Positions 34,382-53,951 of a stretch of DNA of 64,000 nt are shown here, one piece after another; positions within the stretch are counted from its first letter, which is position 1; every line of letters starts with the position of its first letter. The stretch comes from Chlorokybus atmophyticus. Lineage: Eukaryota > Streptophyta > Chlorokybophyceae > Chlorokybales > Chlorokybaceae. The stretch covers positions 1,977,601 to 2,041,600 of the forward strand of contig RHPI01002069.1 of NCBI GenBank assembly GCA_009103225.1, given 5' to 3'. The notes beneath the pieces are model-generated. The model saw nothing but the letters and a program-made list of their open reading frames with translations. It did not search any database and was not told where the DNA came from. The position numbers and the translations under genes are program-made.

Positions 34382-36255
34382 ATGAACTACGAGGCTATTT
34401 TGATTGATTGCGACGGGACGCTTGTGGACAGCGAGCCGTGGAGCTGCGAGGCAGTACACCAAGCAATACTGCAGGTCAGAGACAGTCAGACAGACAGAAA
34501 GCGGATGCGCACAGCTACTCAGACATAGACAGTGAGACGCGTGTAGACGCGCACACACGTGCATGCATGCTTGGACACACACGCAAGCACACTCCTGTGC
34601 ACAAGCGCACGAGTACGCATGTGCTGAGTCGATAGGGTTGGTAACCTTGTGTTTTTTGACGACGCAATTGACATTGAGTCCAATGTGCTGCGTGTGTGAA
34701 ACAAATACCGTCGGTTTGACTTGACATTGCTCTACACAATGCATGCCCTGTTACCAGACTGCATCTCGCATATCGCGCCATGCCTGACACACTCAGTGTC
34801 AAGTGGTGATGCAATAGCGATGTGTGTATGCTCATTGATAGGTGACAGGACTCGACGTGCCGCACCAGTTTCCCACTGATTACATCCCAGTATTTGGCCT
34901 CGACGCACGAAACACGCTCGTATATTACAAAGGTGAAGACTACACGCGCTTATATGCACCTTGTTTGTAGAAATACAAGAGTATGCATGCATGCGCGTGC
35001 GTGCGCGTGCGTGCGCGTGCGTGTGCGTGTGCGCGTGATGTCTCAGTGGCGACTGTCTGTGTGATGTGTATGTGCATTGCAGAGGTGTTCAACACCGATT
35101 GGGATGTGGAGGCCCTGATCGGCCCCGTTGTGGCGGCCAAAGAGAAGATATATTTCGAGCAGCTGACTGCGAACGGGGAGCTGAAAGCCTTCCCTGGAGT
35201 CACCGAACTCGTAAACAAGGTCAGTTGTCATCATGGTTGTCTTGTCTCTGCATGCGGATGTATGCCTACACATATACGTCTCCAACAAACATGAACACGC
35301 GCTCTCATTTGCACGTGCGCAACCATCTGCACATATTGATGAAACCACACAACCACACTCGGAGGGACATGCACAAACACACGCACACGCGCACTACGTG
35401 TGTCAACCAACACGATGTCTCTACACATGTGATACAACTATCACATCTGCCCAACCAACACTTGATTGAGTGTCAACGCGCAGGCGAACGAGTTGGGTCT
35501 GCAAGTGGCTGTCGCGTCCTCCAGCGAGCCTCCCAAAATCCGGCACAACCTTACGCAAGCCAACATCGACAAGTTGTTTCCCGACGAATCCAGAGTCGTT
35601 AGCGCCGTTGAAGTGGCCCATGGCAAACCCGCGCCCGACATCTACTGTGAGTGGTTTGTGTTGTTGGGGTGTGTCGGGTGTGTGTGTTGGTTGGTTCGTT
35701 GGGTGGGTGGGTGGGTGTTGGTGTTGATTTTGTGGTGGTGTTTTGGTGTAGTGGAAGCGATGAAGCGGTGTGGCGTGAGTGACCCGGCCAAGTGCATTGT
35801 GCTGGAGGATGCCATCGCGGGGCTGCAATCGGGAAAGGCGGCCGGCATGCTTGTGGTGAGACGGTTATGTTGTTGTCACGGCTTGTTGTTACATTGAACA
35901 GTCAACGTGATTCTGTCAGTCACAGTCACACTTGAACATTTGGGAGAGTACTTATGCGTATGTGTGCGCGTGCGCACGCACATGTGTTTAAGTTCACTGG
36001 CGTGCACGTACACACGTGTCGCTGTGCGTGTATCGGTTTGTGCATGCGTGCGTGCGTGCACGCGTAACATGGGTATGTGCGTGTGTGACATCACTCTGTT
36101 TCCAGATTGGTGTCACGAACACATTGCCGGCGGCAATGCTACAGCCTCACGCCGACATCGTCGTGAGCTCCATGCTTGAGATCGACCTGCAGAGTTTGCC
36201 GCCGCTCGCAGAGGTGCCGAGGCACGTTGTGCCTGACTCGCTACAAACGGCGTGA
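34382..36255 (+). CDS. HAD-superfamily hydrolase, beta-phosphoglucomutase/phosphatase type
   Basis: Six exons join in phase to 245 aa: 34382-34474, 34842-34932, 35083-35219, 35484-35646, 35752-35855, 36106-36255. All four HAD motifs are visible: I, ILIDCDGTLVDSEP (nucleophile Asp, and acid/base Asp two positions on); II, VAVASSSEPPKI (Ser); III, HGKPAPDIY (Lys); IV, CIVLEDAIAGLQSGKAAGM (metal-binding Asp). The helical cap between I and II is typical of subfamily I phosphatases such as pseudouridine, glycerol or sugar phosphatases. No targeting sequence is present, so the protein is probably cytosolic. The exact substrate cannot be read from sequence. A GGC trinucleotide run lies directly upstream of the ATG. 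The gene is convergent with the RNFT1-like gene. Confidence 0.92.
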
Positions 36256-36940
36256 ACTGTTGAAGTGTTGGTGGGGTGCTGATGCGCATGTGGTGTGTAC
36301 CAGTCAGTGAGTCGGGGGGACATTTGCTCACCATGAAGGCTGCTGTTTGCGATGTCCATGGAGTATATGAGTGGCAAGTCAGCCGCGATGTGGGTTACAA
36401 GATGTGCTATATTCATACACCAGTGGAACGAGATTGTCCTGCAAGCATGTTGCATAGTGCAAGTAATTCATCATCGCTTGGTTGCGTCTTGCTATGTACC
36501 TGTGGTTGGGTCGCATAACCAGCTGCTTTCTGTACTGCACGCCTTACATCATGGGTGGTTACTATCAGCCATGACACTCTATTTCACAATATCAATAGTA
36601 AACGAAACCTTACTGCGTTGCATCTCCTGAAGTTTACAAAGTATCAGCGCCTGCCAAATGATAGTGGATGTGTTCTTGCATTAACACGTCGACTTCGCAC
36701 ACAAAACAGCTGGTATACACCGGCGAACTGCATGACACCTTGGAGCAGACAGAGATCTTGCCTACAAGCGGAGTGGGCATGCTGCAGAGTGTGCTGGAAA
36801 TCTGATGACACCCGCTTATGGCGAGTCAGTTTTCGCATTAACTCAGTGTACTGCGCCTCCAGCTGTATGCAAGGGATGCAGATTAGGTACACTATGCGTA
36901 GGGTATATGCACAGCACACAATGGCCTCAGACAGTGGTTG
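36256..36940. other. Intergenic region between convergent HAD and RNFT1-like genes
   Basis: No gene recognised. It holds only 3' flanks of both neighbours; the open frames on the plus strand are low in protein character. Confidence 0.5.
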
Positions 36941-39900
36941 CTAAAAGATCTGCAACAGTAGGGATGTGCTGCCATCCCCGAACTGGCACATTCCCGCAGC
37001 CTTGACCACCGCGCGGCAAAGCGGGCACGTGCGCTCCCGGTCAAACCTGCATAAGAGTGTCTACATATCAGATTGTGTGCAACATTTCACGTGATGATGC
37101 ATGTCAAGCCTATACACAACATGAGCACAGCGATTTCAACCTAGTGTCTCTTACCATTCGGACACGCACTCCTCGCAGAAGACGTGTCTACACACCAATG
37201 ATATTGGCAGCTTCATCTTCTCTTGGCAAATGGCGCACAAGTCGCCCGCTTCCATGACCTGCAAGTTTGTGAACCACAACTCAGTCAGGAGCTCACTGTA
37301 TGAATGTGCTGCTCAACATGTCATGGCACGTGCGCAAGCGACATGTCACAGAGTGCAACTGTCCAAGAAAGTTACCTCATCATGTGACGCATACTGGCCA
37401 TACAGCAAATCGCTCTGTCGCAAACTCCGTATGGACGACACCAGCGTGCATACCTGATAGCATTAACACGTTGACCCAACTCAAGTACAATAACGACACT
37501 AATGATAGGGTAATCCAAAAAGAACAACGCTGACCTTCTCAAACGAGGATGTGACTTTGAACCCCAGGTAGAGTCCCGTGAGCAGCGAGGAAAACAGGCG
37601 ACCGTACGCGTCGTTGAGGAAGAAGCGGTACCACACGGGCATGGGCGCAAGAGCACGGTAGAACAGGGAGAAGTGCTCCACTACAGTAAGCAGCTGCGAT
37701 TGCTGTGAGGGAAGAGAAAAAACAAAGTGACATGAGTGGAGGGTAATAGTGTGCACAAACAATTAAGGCTTGCATTGGTTGTGCAATTTCGCACCTGCCG
37801 GCGCGCTGGCCTCGCACTCTTGTGGCCATACGTCATCAGCGTGATGGCTTTAACAACCATTGCAACGAACCGTATCAACACATCTGCCATAGAGCACACA
37901 CAACATGTCAAAATCCAACCAACAACAAGAAAGCGTGTTGCTGGCACTGTAGTTGCCTTGCAAACTACTCATGTGATGTTGGCAAACTTTGGTTGTGTCA
38001 TAACTGTGAGAACTGCCTCTCTATACTGTCATGACAACAACATGGCAACAAATCAACCAATGTTGTCTTACCATTGACTGCAACATTCCAGATCGCATCC
38101 CAAAGCGTAGGGATCTTTGCCGGCGGTATCATGACCAACGGCCGCCACAACGCTTCCGACTCGAAAAGATAGTATACACCTCCAACATGAATGAGAAGAA
38201 GCACAGACACCCAACCCAACGCTATCAACTCCCGTTCCTCCTGCACGCATGCAACTCCCGTGAGGCCTTTTTCGCATTGACACATACTGCACAGCAGCAA
38301 TTCAAACCTCTCACCTTTAATGCAACCTGTTTACGTATCAATTCGTTAACTCTGGCCAAGCACAGCGTCAACCAACCAAAGGTGATGATGCCTGCAGATG
38401 GGCAGGAAGAAACATATAATGTGTTCCTTTGTACAACACGAGTGCTAGTTTGTGTTTCCTTGTATGAGATCGCACACAACTCATTGGCTCTTACCGTAAC
38501 AATGCTGGTGCAGAAAGACAAGGAACAGCAAAAAGCAGAAGGGCAGAGCCTGCTCCAACCACCTGGCCGCAATCTGCAAGCCCCCAAATAAAGTTAACAC
38601 CACACTGCAGGCATGGAGCATGTTACACAAGCTGCACGCAGGCCGCACGACCACTGCATCGCGAACCATACCATCAGCTAAGTATGAGATGTCCCGGATG
38701 ACAAACGCTAATGCCGTCCATAAGCTACAACTAGCAACCTCATGTTCTTGAGTGATAACAGCTGAGCCGAGCCAAAACAGCAACTTGTCCCAACAACTGC
38801 TGCCCATTCGATCCAACATATGCAAGCTCACCAACCTTCGTCACCTCACCTGCAAGTCAAGCTCGGTTGCGGTTGTTGTTGCCGCTGTTGTTGCGACATT
38901 GCCGGTCACATTGCCCGCATCAACCCCGCGCGCAGCATCCTGCCCAATGCCAGAAGGCAGCGGTGCGGACGTGCCGATTGCTTCAATGTCCGCAGCGGCC
39001 GTGATGGCTGCACCATCATGGTGTATGCGGTTTGATGAGACGGACCGCGTCAAAGGCCGGCCTGGTGTCCCCAAGTGGATGGCAACTTCCACGCCATGCA
39101 CCTGCGCACTGTGTGTGTGTATGTGCGTGTGCAATGATGTGCAATAATGTACACGCATGCAAAAAGCCAGGAAAATCTGCACAGCCAACCAAAACGGGAA
39201 CTAAGAAACCTTGTGGAGAAACACTCAGGACTGCTTTCAATTGATGTGACATTATAAGGCAACAGGCGAAGCTAGCTTACAACCATAATCCACGATCACC
39301 ATAGCATGACAACATGCTATGGTGATCTACTTGCACAAAAGCTCACACCCATCCATAACACAACAACTATTGCATGGAAGCCAATAAGCACGTGCTTGCG
39401 CATCGGTACGTGTTTCACACACGCACACACATAGCACCTGGTCACGTCAAGCAGCACAGAATGTCTGCAGTGGCCAATGCCCATGGTTATTTCGCCTAAT
39501 TGCTGGCTTACCAGACACACAAAGCTTGTCACTGCCAGTGTGTGTACCATGAGACTTCATTGTTTACCAACAACTGTTGTAGCCATCCAAATTGCAAACT
39601 TTGGCAGCAGAATAGCCTATAGAATGCTAAATGACACACACACACGCACAACTAATCACTGACAACAGGTGACTGTACACTAGCTGCAGGGTTTACATCA
39701 TAGCACATCGGCACATAATGACAAGTGAGATCCAATGCAGCATGTGTGTGCGCATGCGCATGTGCAATTTTCTGTGCAATGCAGCGTGTGTGTTAGCGAC
39801 CATGTATAGATTAAAACCGCACCTGCTGCTCGCTACCGTCCTGCGCACGAGCATCCCCCCCACCACGTTCCGGCAGCGAGGAGGAGGCTATAGCCTGGCT

Positions 39901-40209
39901 GCTAAGCTGCCCACCTCTAGCAGATAATCCACCTCCTCCTCCTCCCATGATGCTGCTGATCTGCAGGACAGCAGAGGGCAGGAAGTGCCGCCGGAGGAAA
40001 GGAGGAGCTTGCAGGAGGTGCAGGCCAAGGCGGGAAGAAGGAGAAGGAGCAGGCGAAGGAGAAAGGGAAGCTGATGAGAGCAACGAGGAGGAGGCGGAGG
40101 ACATGGAGGAGGAGCTGGAGGTGGTGGAGGTGGTGGAGGAGGAGGCAGCAGTGTCGTCTCTACTGCTGCTTGCTCCTCCGGAAGTCACAGCTCTGAATTC
40201 CAACGCCAT
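36941..40209 (-). CDS. RNFT1-like transmembrane RING E3 ubiquitin ligase
   Basis: Ten exons join in phase to 489 aa: 40209-39823, 39101-38850, 38573-38495, 38391-38315, 38240-38072, 37883-37795, 37702-37535, 37414-37376, 37258-37155, 37046-36941. The N-terminal 210 residues are disordered and Ser-rich with a Gly run ([13 protein letters not shown]). Several membrane segments follow ([75 protein letters not shown]), with the family marker [15 protein letters not shown]. The C-terminal RING is complete: [24 protein letters not shown]. The end [12 protein letters not shown] matches the RNFT1/RNFT2 C-terminus. Members act in ER-associated degradation. The 13-codon eighth exon replaces the longer linker of animals. 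Confidence 0.92.
39294..39327. repeat. Perfect hairpin, 15-bp arms, in RNFT1-like intron 1
   Basis: GATCACCATAGCATG at 39294-39308 pairs exactly with 39313-39327 across a 4-nt ACAA loop. It lies between the first and second coding exons of the RNFT1-like gene, so it would fold in the pre-mRNA. Confidence 0.85.
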
Positions 40210-40319
40210 GACAACTGATCTGTCTGGTGCTTGCTGCCACCTCACAGGCGGCAGCAAGCAGGAAGCATGGAGTTGGAGTGTACTGTGTAGTCCACTCTGC
40301 TAGCCTGGCTGCCTTGCTG

Positions 40320-40405
40320 CAAAGGACCGGACCAGACCAGAGTAGACAAGACTGGACCAGGCCGGACCAGACTAGACCAGCTGGACCCGACCAGATCAGT
40401 TGAGC
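40320..40405. repeat. GACCAG minisatellite
   Basis: Degenerate tandem copies of (G)GACCAGACCAG / GGACCAGGCCGGACCAG. The same word family occurs in the CGG-rich duplication at 2380-2530. Confidence 0.6.
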
Positions 40406-41126
40406 GGCGGCCTGGTCCACAGTCAGCAACAGGCCTAGGGTTTTGCCTGCTGCACATTCACCAAAACCTTGGTTCCCAACTCCAGATCAACCTCCTGTAC
40501 GCCACACGCCCAACACCCCGTTGTCAACCCAGTCTCTCCGACCGAGCAGTCAAGCAGTCAGTCCGCCACACCGACACCCACGACCACACCCTCCAACACG
40601 TCGCCGCCCCCCGCCGCCGCCCCTGCCGCCTCAGCCCAGCCCCAAGCCCCACTGCCACGCCGACGACTGGGCAGATGTCGCGAGCAGCTTTTGACAACGT
40701 CTATCTTCTTCTCTCTCGCCATCGATATAGGAATGGAAGGGCCCCTCTTTGATGCCTTGGAAGCAACGACAGTGTCAATCTGTCATTGGAACGCAACATT
40801 GTTGATGAATTGTTGGCCTACTTGACGAGTGTTGAAAATCACTTCGTACTACGTACAAGTTCTTACGTATGAGAGCTGAGTCAGCCGTTGCGGCATAGCG
40901 ATCTCGATCGACAAGGCCAGAAGTACGGTCTTCTGCGCTATTGATCAGGATCGAATATTCGGGTTTCCAATCGAACGGTCAGAGACGGTCACGTGACCAT
41001 TGTCGGATCGGACGGCGCAAAGTGCGCCTGAGACGGTTGGCTTGTATGCAAGGGCTTTATTGCCTTTTTCCGCTAGAGAGCTAAATTGATCACACAGAGG
41101 GTTTTGCCCCTCTCTCTTGCCAGCTG

Positions 41127-41130
<4 letters not shown>

Positions 41131-41166
<36 letters not shown>
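41131..41166. repeat. (GA)n microsatellite
   Basis: About 17 uninterrupted GA units, upstream of the LMBR1-family gene. Confidence 0.9.
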
Positions 41167-41172
<6 letters not shown>

Positions 41173-41508
41173 CGGCTTGCTGGTATGATCGCTCTGTTTT
41201 GCTTGCTTGGTTAGGCCCACTTGTTGATCGAGCAAACCTCTCACTCGTGAGAATAAAGCCAGCAACTGCTGGAGAGGGGGGGAACAACCACCTGTTGTTG
41301 TTGTGTACAAACGAGAAAGAGAGAAGGCACAACAACCGATGGGAGAACACTTGATGCCGTTGGCAACAACGTATATGCGCTTGGATACTGACGAGAGGAC
41401 GGCATAGAGGCTAGCGTACAGAGAAGGAGGCTGATTTGCCTGTATGTGTACATGTACTACACGCATACTGTGATAGACAACTGAACACATCATCATCAGC
41501 CATCAGCC

Positions 41509-44500
41509 ATGGCGGACGGCTACAACTGGTTCCTGATCCTGGTGGCGGTGGTGGTGGCGCTGCTCGTGGTGGCCGTCTCCGTCTACCTCATCATCAACTA
41601 CCAGCACCCGGAAGACGCAAACCAAGCATACTTCCCAAAACTCATCGTGGTAAGGGAATGAGCATCACCCACACACACGCACACACACACTCTCGCGCTC
41701 TCTGCCACTGCGTGTGGGTGTGAGACGAGTGCTCGCATACGCATTATGCATAATGGTGCAATTCATACTATTCTACACACACACACAAACGTTGTATCCC
41801 TCACTACACCACTGATTCACCCCATTTCACTGAATCACTTGACCATTGATTCACTGGTTCACTGGTTCATTGATTGACTAATTTGTTCTTTGTGTAGTTG
41901 TTGGGTTTGACGCTGGCGATGTATCAAGTGTTGCTTCTGCCTCTGGACGTGGCGAACCGTGCGGCGTGCAAGGAGAGCATCGCGCTGTCGGCATGCCACT
42001 TCACGCTACCTATGGACCAGCTGTGGTGAGTGAGGAGTGAGTGGGAGTTGGGGGGAGTGAGTGGTGTACATATGTCTGTGACACACGCACACACGCATAC
42101 GCGCACACACGTACGCGCACGCGCGCACACACACATGTGCACGCACTCAGGCACACACGTACACGCACGCGCATGCGCACACATAAACGCACACGTGCAC
42201 GTGTGTGTGCGCATACAGATACACACACGCGCGCGCACACACATACACACCCACGCCCACGCCCACGCCCACGCCCACGCTCAGACACGCCCATGCACAC
42301 GCGCACGCACACGCACCCACCCCCACACCCACCCACTCTCACCCATGCACCCACCCACACCTTTCCACAGGTACGCCACAGGCATAACCACAGCCATCCT
42401 GGTCGCCATCGTCATCCCCTTCACGATGTTCTACTACGAAGCAGACCAAGAAGAGTGAGTGTTGATGACATCTCACCAACCCCCACCCACACATCCACAT
42501 CCCCACATTCCCACATACCCACATGCACTCAGGTCTCTGGGCAAGCGCATCTGGTCCGGTTGTCTGTGGCTCTGCGCCGTCTGCGTCACGTTCGGACTCA
42601 TCCTCGGACTCGGATACGGCCTCGCGGGCAACGTGGAGTACCCCGTGTGGAGAGTCACGTCGGGAGCACAGGTGAGTGTGTGTGTGTGTGTGTGGGTGCG
42701 TGGGTGGGTGGGTGGGTGGAATACTGATCATCGTGTTGGTAGGGTATCAATGCGACGGCTTCTTGGGCGACACAGATCAACTCCGCTAATGCGTGTGTCG
42801 CGCCGTATTATGACGTTGTCTCTAGCGCCAACACTGTGAGTGACGCTCTCATGTGCGTTCATGTTCATCATGTCACAACATATGTGTCGCACACTCACAT
42901 GTACATACACACGCATATGCTATCACAGTGCAACGCGAAGAGCGGCGGTCAGAAGATCACTTGGTCCATCCCGACCTCGTTCCCCGTGTACGTCATCGCC
43001 GTCGGGTCCATCATAGGGTGGATACTATTCATGGTAAACAACAACAACAACAACAACAATCACCACCACAACGAGGAGTGATGCGAGTCTAACACATACA
43101 CACGTGCAGGTTTTTGCTGGCGTGGGAGTGATTGCGCTGCCGCTAGATTGGATCCAAGGCTGGTTCACGCGGCCGAAGAAACAGATCACAAAGTCAGAGT
43201 ACATCAAGGTGAGGGGGGTGGGGGAGGTGTCTGAATCAAAAGCAAGTGCGTGCACTTGCATCGTCTGTTGCATCATCATGCGCACGGTAGAGCAGGTCAC
43301 GCACACACCAACAACACGTACCAACACACACCAACTTCTACCTTCAAGGCCGCGGGCGATCTGGCCAAGCGTGGCAAGGACATCCGCGAGGTGGCGCAGG
43401 GCTTGCAGAGAGAGGAGCGGTCCGGAGGGAAGGGGAGGAAGTGGCGAAGGGCCTTCTCGCAACTGCAGAAGGTGGGGGGTGTTGGTTGTTGTTGGTGTGG
43501 GTGTGGGTGGTGGTGGTGTGTTTGTCGTGGTTGGTTGGTTGGTCGGTTGCTTGATGTGTGGTGATTGTTGTTTGCAGGAGATCGTGTTTTTGGAAGAGGA
43601 CCAGGCGCTGCTTGAGGAGTGCTTCCCGCAGGGAGATAAGGTGGGTGGGGACTTGTTGTGGATGTCGTTGTGCAGCAACGTAGAGGACAAACACAACATT
43701 GCAGAGGCACTGTAGCAAGCAATCCATCGCGGCACACAGATCTTCGTCACGCCACCATCACAGCACAGTGGACTGAGAGTTGTGGCCTGACCGTGTTGTC
43801 TGTCGTGTTTGTGCAGGCGGATGTGCTGTGGGCGCTCGTCATCCTGGGCTACCTCGCCAGACTCATCCTCGGCGTCATCGGGTAAGACTCACCCACCCAC
43901 CACCGCCATCAACAATAACAACAGCATACTCACCCTCTCTTCTTCTCTCACACCAGCATGATCGTGACGATCCTTTGGTTGCTCCACATCATCCTCTACA
44001 TCCTGATCAGCCCCCCCGTCACGCCGTTCCTCAACAGCGTCTTCGTGAAACTAGACAGCTTCTTCGGTAGGACACACACACACATGAACTTAGAGTCACA
44101 CTTGTGGTTTGGGGAAGTGAGTTCACATGTTTGTGCTGTGCGCCCACAGGTTTGTTTGGGACGACTGCCTTTGCGCTGTTCTGCCTCTACATGATCGGTT
44201 GCACCATCAAGGGCTGTACCAAAGTGGGCCTCAAGTTCGCCTTCATGTCCGTCTACCCTATGAAGTGAGTGTTGCCCGCAACCCACAACAATGTGTATGT
44301 TGGCTTTGTGTTGTACTGATGAGCGTGTGACAGGGTGAATGGCACGCTTATGAGCGCGATGCTGTTCAACACCGCATTGATACTGCTCTGCTCTATCAGG
44401 TAAAGTGTTATACTAAGCCACGTTGGGTTGGGTTGGGTTGTGTCAGTATGGAGGGACTAAGTGTACATGTGTGCACGTGCGCAGTGCGATACAGTTCTGC

Positions 44501-45179
44501 TCCGAGGCTTTCGATATCTACGCCAGCGAGACGGCCGTCAACCTGATATACAGGGTGAAGATATCCCATCTGCAGGGAATCAAGTACCTGTTCAAGTGAG
44601 TGACACATGAAGACAATGCTGAGCATGTGTGCGATGTGGCAAGATTGAAAGGAAGGAATGACAACTGTGTGGTATGACTTGATAGGTACAATGTGTTTAT
44701 TTGGGCGTTCTTGGCGTGCACGCTCGTGAGCGCACTCGTCATCGCCAAGAGCAAGGTGAGTGTCACTCACTGAATGAGAGAGCATGAGGAGGTTGTGACA
44801 CGACAATTGGTGTACGTGCGTGCGCGTATGTGTGCGGACGTTTGTGTATGCGGGCGTGTCTGTGCGCATGTACACATGTTCGCGAGCGCACGCACGCGTG
44901 TGTGTGTGTGTGTATAAGAGGTTATATGCTAGATTAGCAGCATGCACGGTGTGCAAAATCCACCATATGTGTGCGCGTGTGCATGCGCAAGCGTGTATAT
45001 GCGCGCACGCGTGTGTCACAAGTCCAAAAGAGTATACAGTGTACAGGAAATTCGCAACACGTATGTGTGAACTCACCTCATCTACTCTGTGTGTGCAGAA
45101 GAAGAAGCCGCGGAACGCTCGCCAGAGGTTGCGTCTGGACGGCCATTCGTCATCATCGGCCAAGAGCCCCAAGAAGTAA
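41509..45179 (+). CDS. LMBR1-like integral membrane protein, plant type
   Basis: About sixteen exons (41509-41649, ~41898-42024, ~42371-42454, ~42533-42671, ~42743-42836, ~42929-43033, ~43110-43208, ~43350-43470, ~43578-43639, ~43818-43881, ~43957-44067, ~44150-44263, ~44334-44400, ~44485-44595, ~44687-44756, ~45098-45179). The N-terminal helix ([20 protein letters not shown]) is followed by the conserved [14 protein letters not shown] and LPLDVANR, then further membrane segments. A cytosolic loop carries [15 protein letters not shown] and [15 protein letters not shown]; then come [19 protein letters not shown] and [19 protein letters not shown]. The tail is basic ([12 protein letters not shown]). 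This matches the plant LMBR1/LMBD1 family, about nine transmembrane helices, related to lipocalin receptors and cobalamin exporters; the molecular role in algae is unknown. Introns hold long purine-pyrimidine tracts. Confidence 0.93.
42085..42330. repeat. Alternating purine-pyrimidine tract in LMBR1 intron 2
   Basis: Nearly continuous CACG/CACA/CGCG alternation, ending in (CCCACG)n, fills most of intron 2. This gives apparent His/Thr-rich or Val/Cys-rich frames on both strands that are not coding. It is the longest such tract in the window. Confidence 0.85.
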
Positions 45180-45563
45180 AAAATGGGTGTTACTGTACCT
45201 CAGTAGATAGGTTGTTGTCAGGACTTCGTGTCAAAATGCGTTTTGGGAATGTTCAATCCTCAATGATGCATGGGCATGCCAGCTTACGTGCCAAGCCACA
45301 ACTGTGGCGCCGCCTCGTCACGTGCAAGAGACCTTTACCCACTCACTCGATATATTGCTGTCGTGATGATGATCGTAGTTGCATACAAAACCACCACAAT
45401 AGCAACTGTACACATGTAGTATCCTACCATCCTACCATATCACTGTCATCTTCTGATGACACACCTAGCGCGCATCTACAAAAACAACGTTTTCTCCGCT
45501 CCACTAACACCCACAAAACCTACTTCAATCCTTCACAACACGTGTACTATACTCCAATCTCCC
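45180..45563. other. Intergenic region between convergent LMBR1 and RPC2 genes
   Basis: 384 bp holding only 3' flanks. No gene or clear poly(A) signal was seen. Confidence 0.5.
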
Positions 45564-53270
<7,707 letters not shown>

Positions 53271-53951
53271 GCCTGTATTGGCAGCTCAACAACTGTCGTT
53301 GCTCTTCTATACCCTAACCACAATCCTAGATATGTGCTTGCCGACCTGACCAGACACAGCTCACACAGCTCCTGTCTAGCTAAACTGTGCAGCTGATCAA
53401 CCCTCAAGCTGCCGAGCGCCGCTCCTTTGCGAGGGTAAGACGCTTTCCAGCTCACAATAGTAAACAAAGCTACTGTGTAGCGACTGTTCTTACGTAAAGT
53501 AGATCAATGAAGCTTGCCAGCTGTCAACTATCAGCATGCATGCGCATGCAACGCCTTTATGCTCTCTACTGAGCTCTCCCTGCTCTGTCTTTGAGCTCAA
53601 CGTCAAAATTCAAGATCGGCCCCGACCTAATGACTAAGCTACCTTAACAGCTGGTAGTCATGTTCAAGGCTGTAACGACGACAACGACATCAACAACAAC
53701 CGCTCCTCCTCTTGTTCCGCCTCCGCCGCCACCGCCGCTTGCACCAAGGCAACATTTGGGTTAGCCGAAGTTTAGGTTTAGGGTTGATTGTTGAGTTACA
53801 TTGAATAAGATACGAGCGTGTCTGGATAACGTCACTCGATCTGGCGTAATAGGCCAGACCATTTTCACGAGTCAACGCTTGGCCTGGTACGGTCTGGCCT
53901 GGTACGGATTGCTGGGTCCAAGAGGGCGCAGCATGCTGCTTTGCTGGGCGC
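53271..53951. other. Divergent promoter interval, RPC2 / REV7
   Basis: 681 bp between the start codons of RPC2 (-) and REV7 (+). It contains CCGCCTCCGCCGCCACCGCC at about 53718 and an exact direct repeat GGCCTGGTACGG (53880-53906). No coding recognised. Confidence 0.5.

Larger units (their letters stand above)
40210..41508. other. Intergenic region between divergent RNFT1-like and LMBR1 genes
   Basis: Both promoters should lie here. Contents: a GGACCAGACCAG-type minisatellite at about 40320-40405, a C-rich tract (40560-40660), and a (GA)n tract at about 41131-41166. A plus-strand Pro-rich frame (40443-40694) follows the C-rich tract and is not convincing. Confidence 0.45.

Noticed and set aside
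38741-38834. Extra RNFT1-like exon containing [14 protein letters not shown]
   Set aside because: Not needed: the flanking exons join in phase without it, and it does not match the family.
40443-40694. Pro-rich plus-strand frame
   Set aside because: Follows a C-rich tract, has no homology I recognise and no splice partner.
42041-42727. 228-codon plus-strand frame rich in His, Thr and Pro
   Set aside because: It is translation of CA/CG repeats in LMBR1 introns crossing real exons in another frame.
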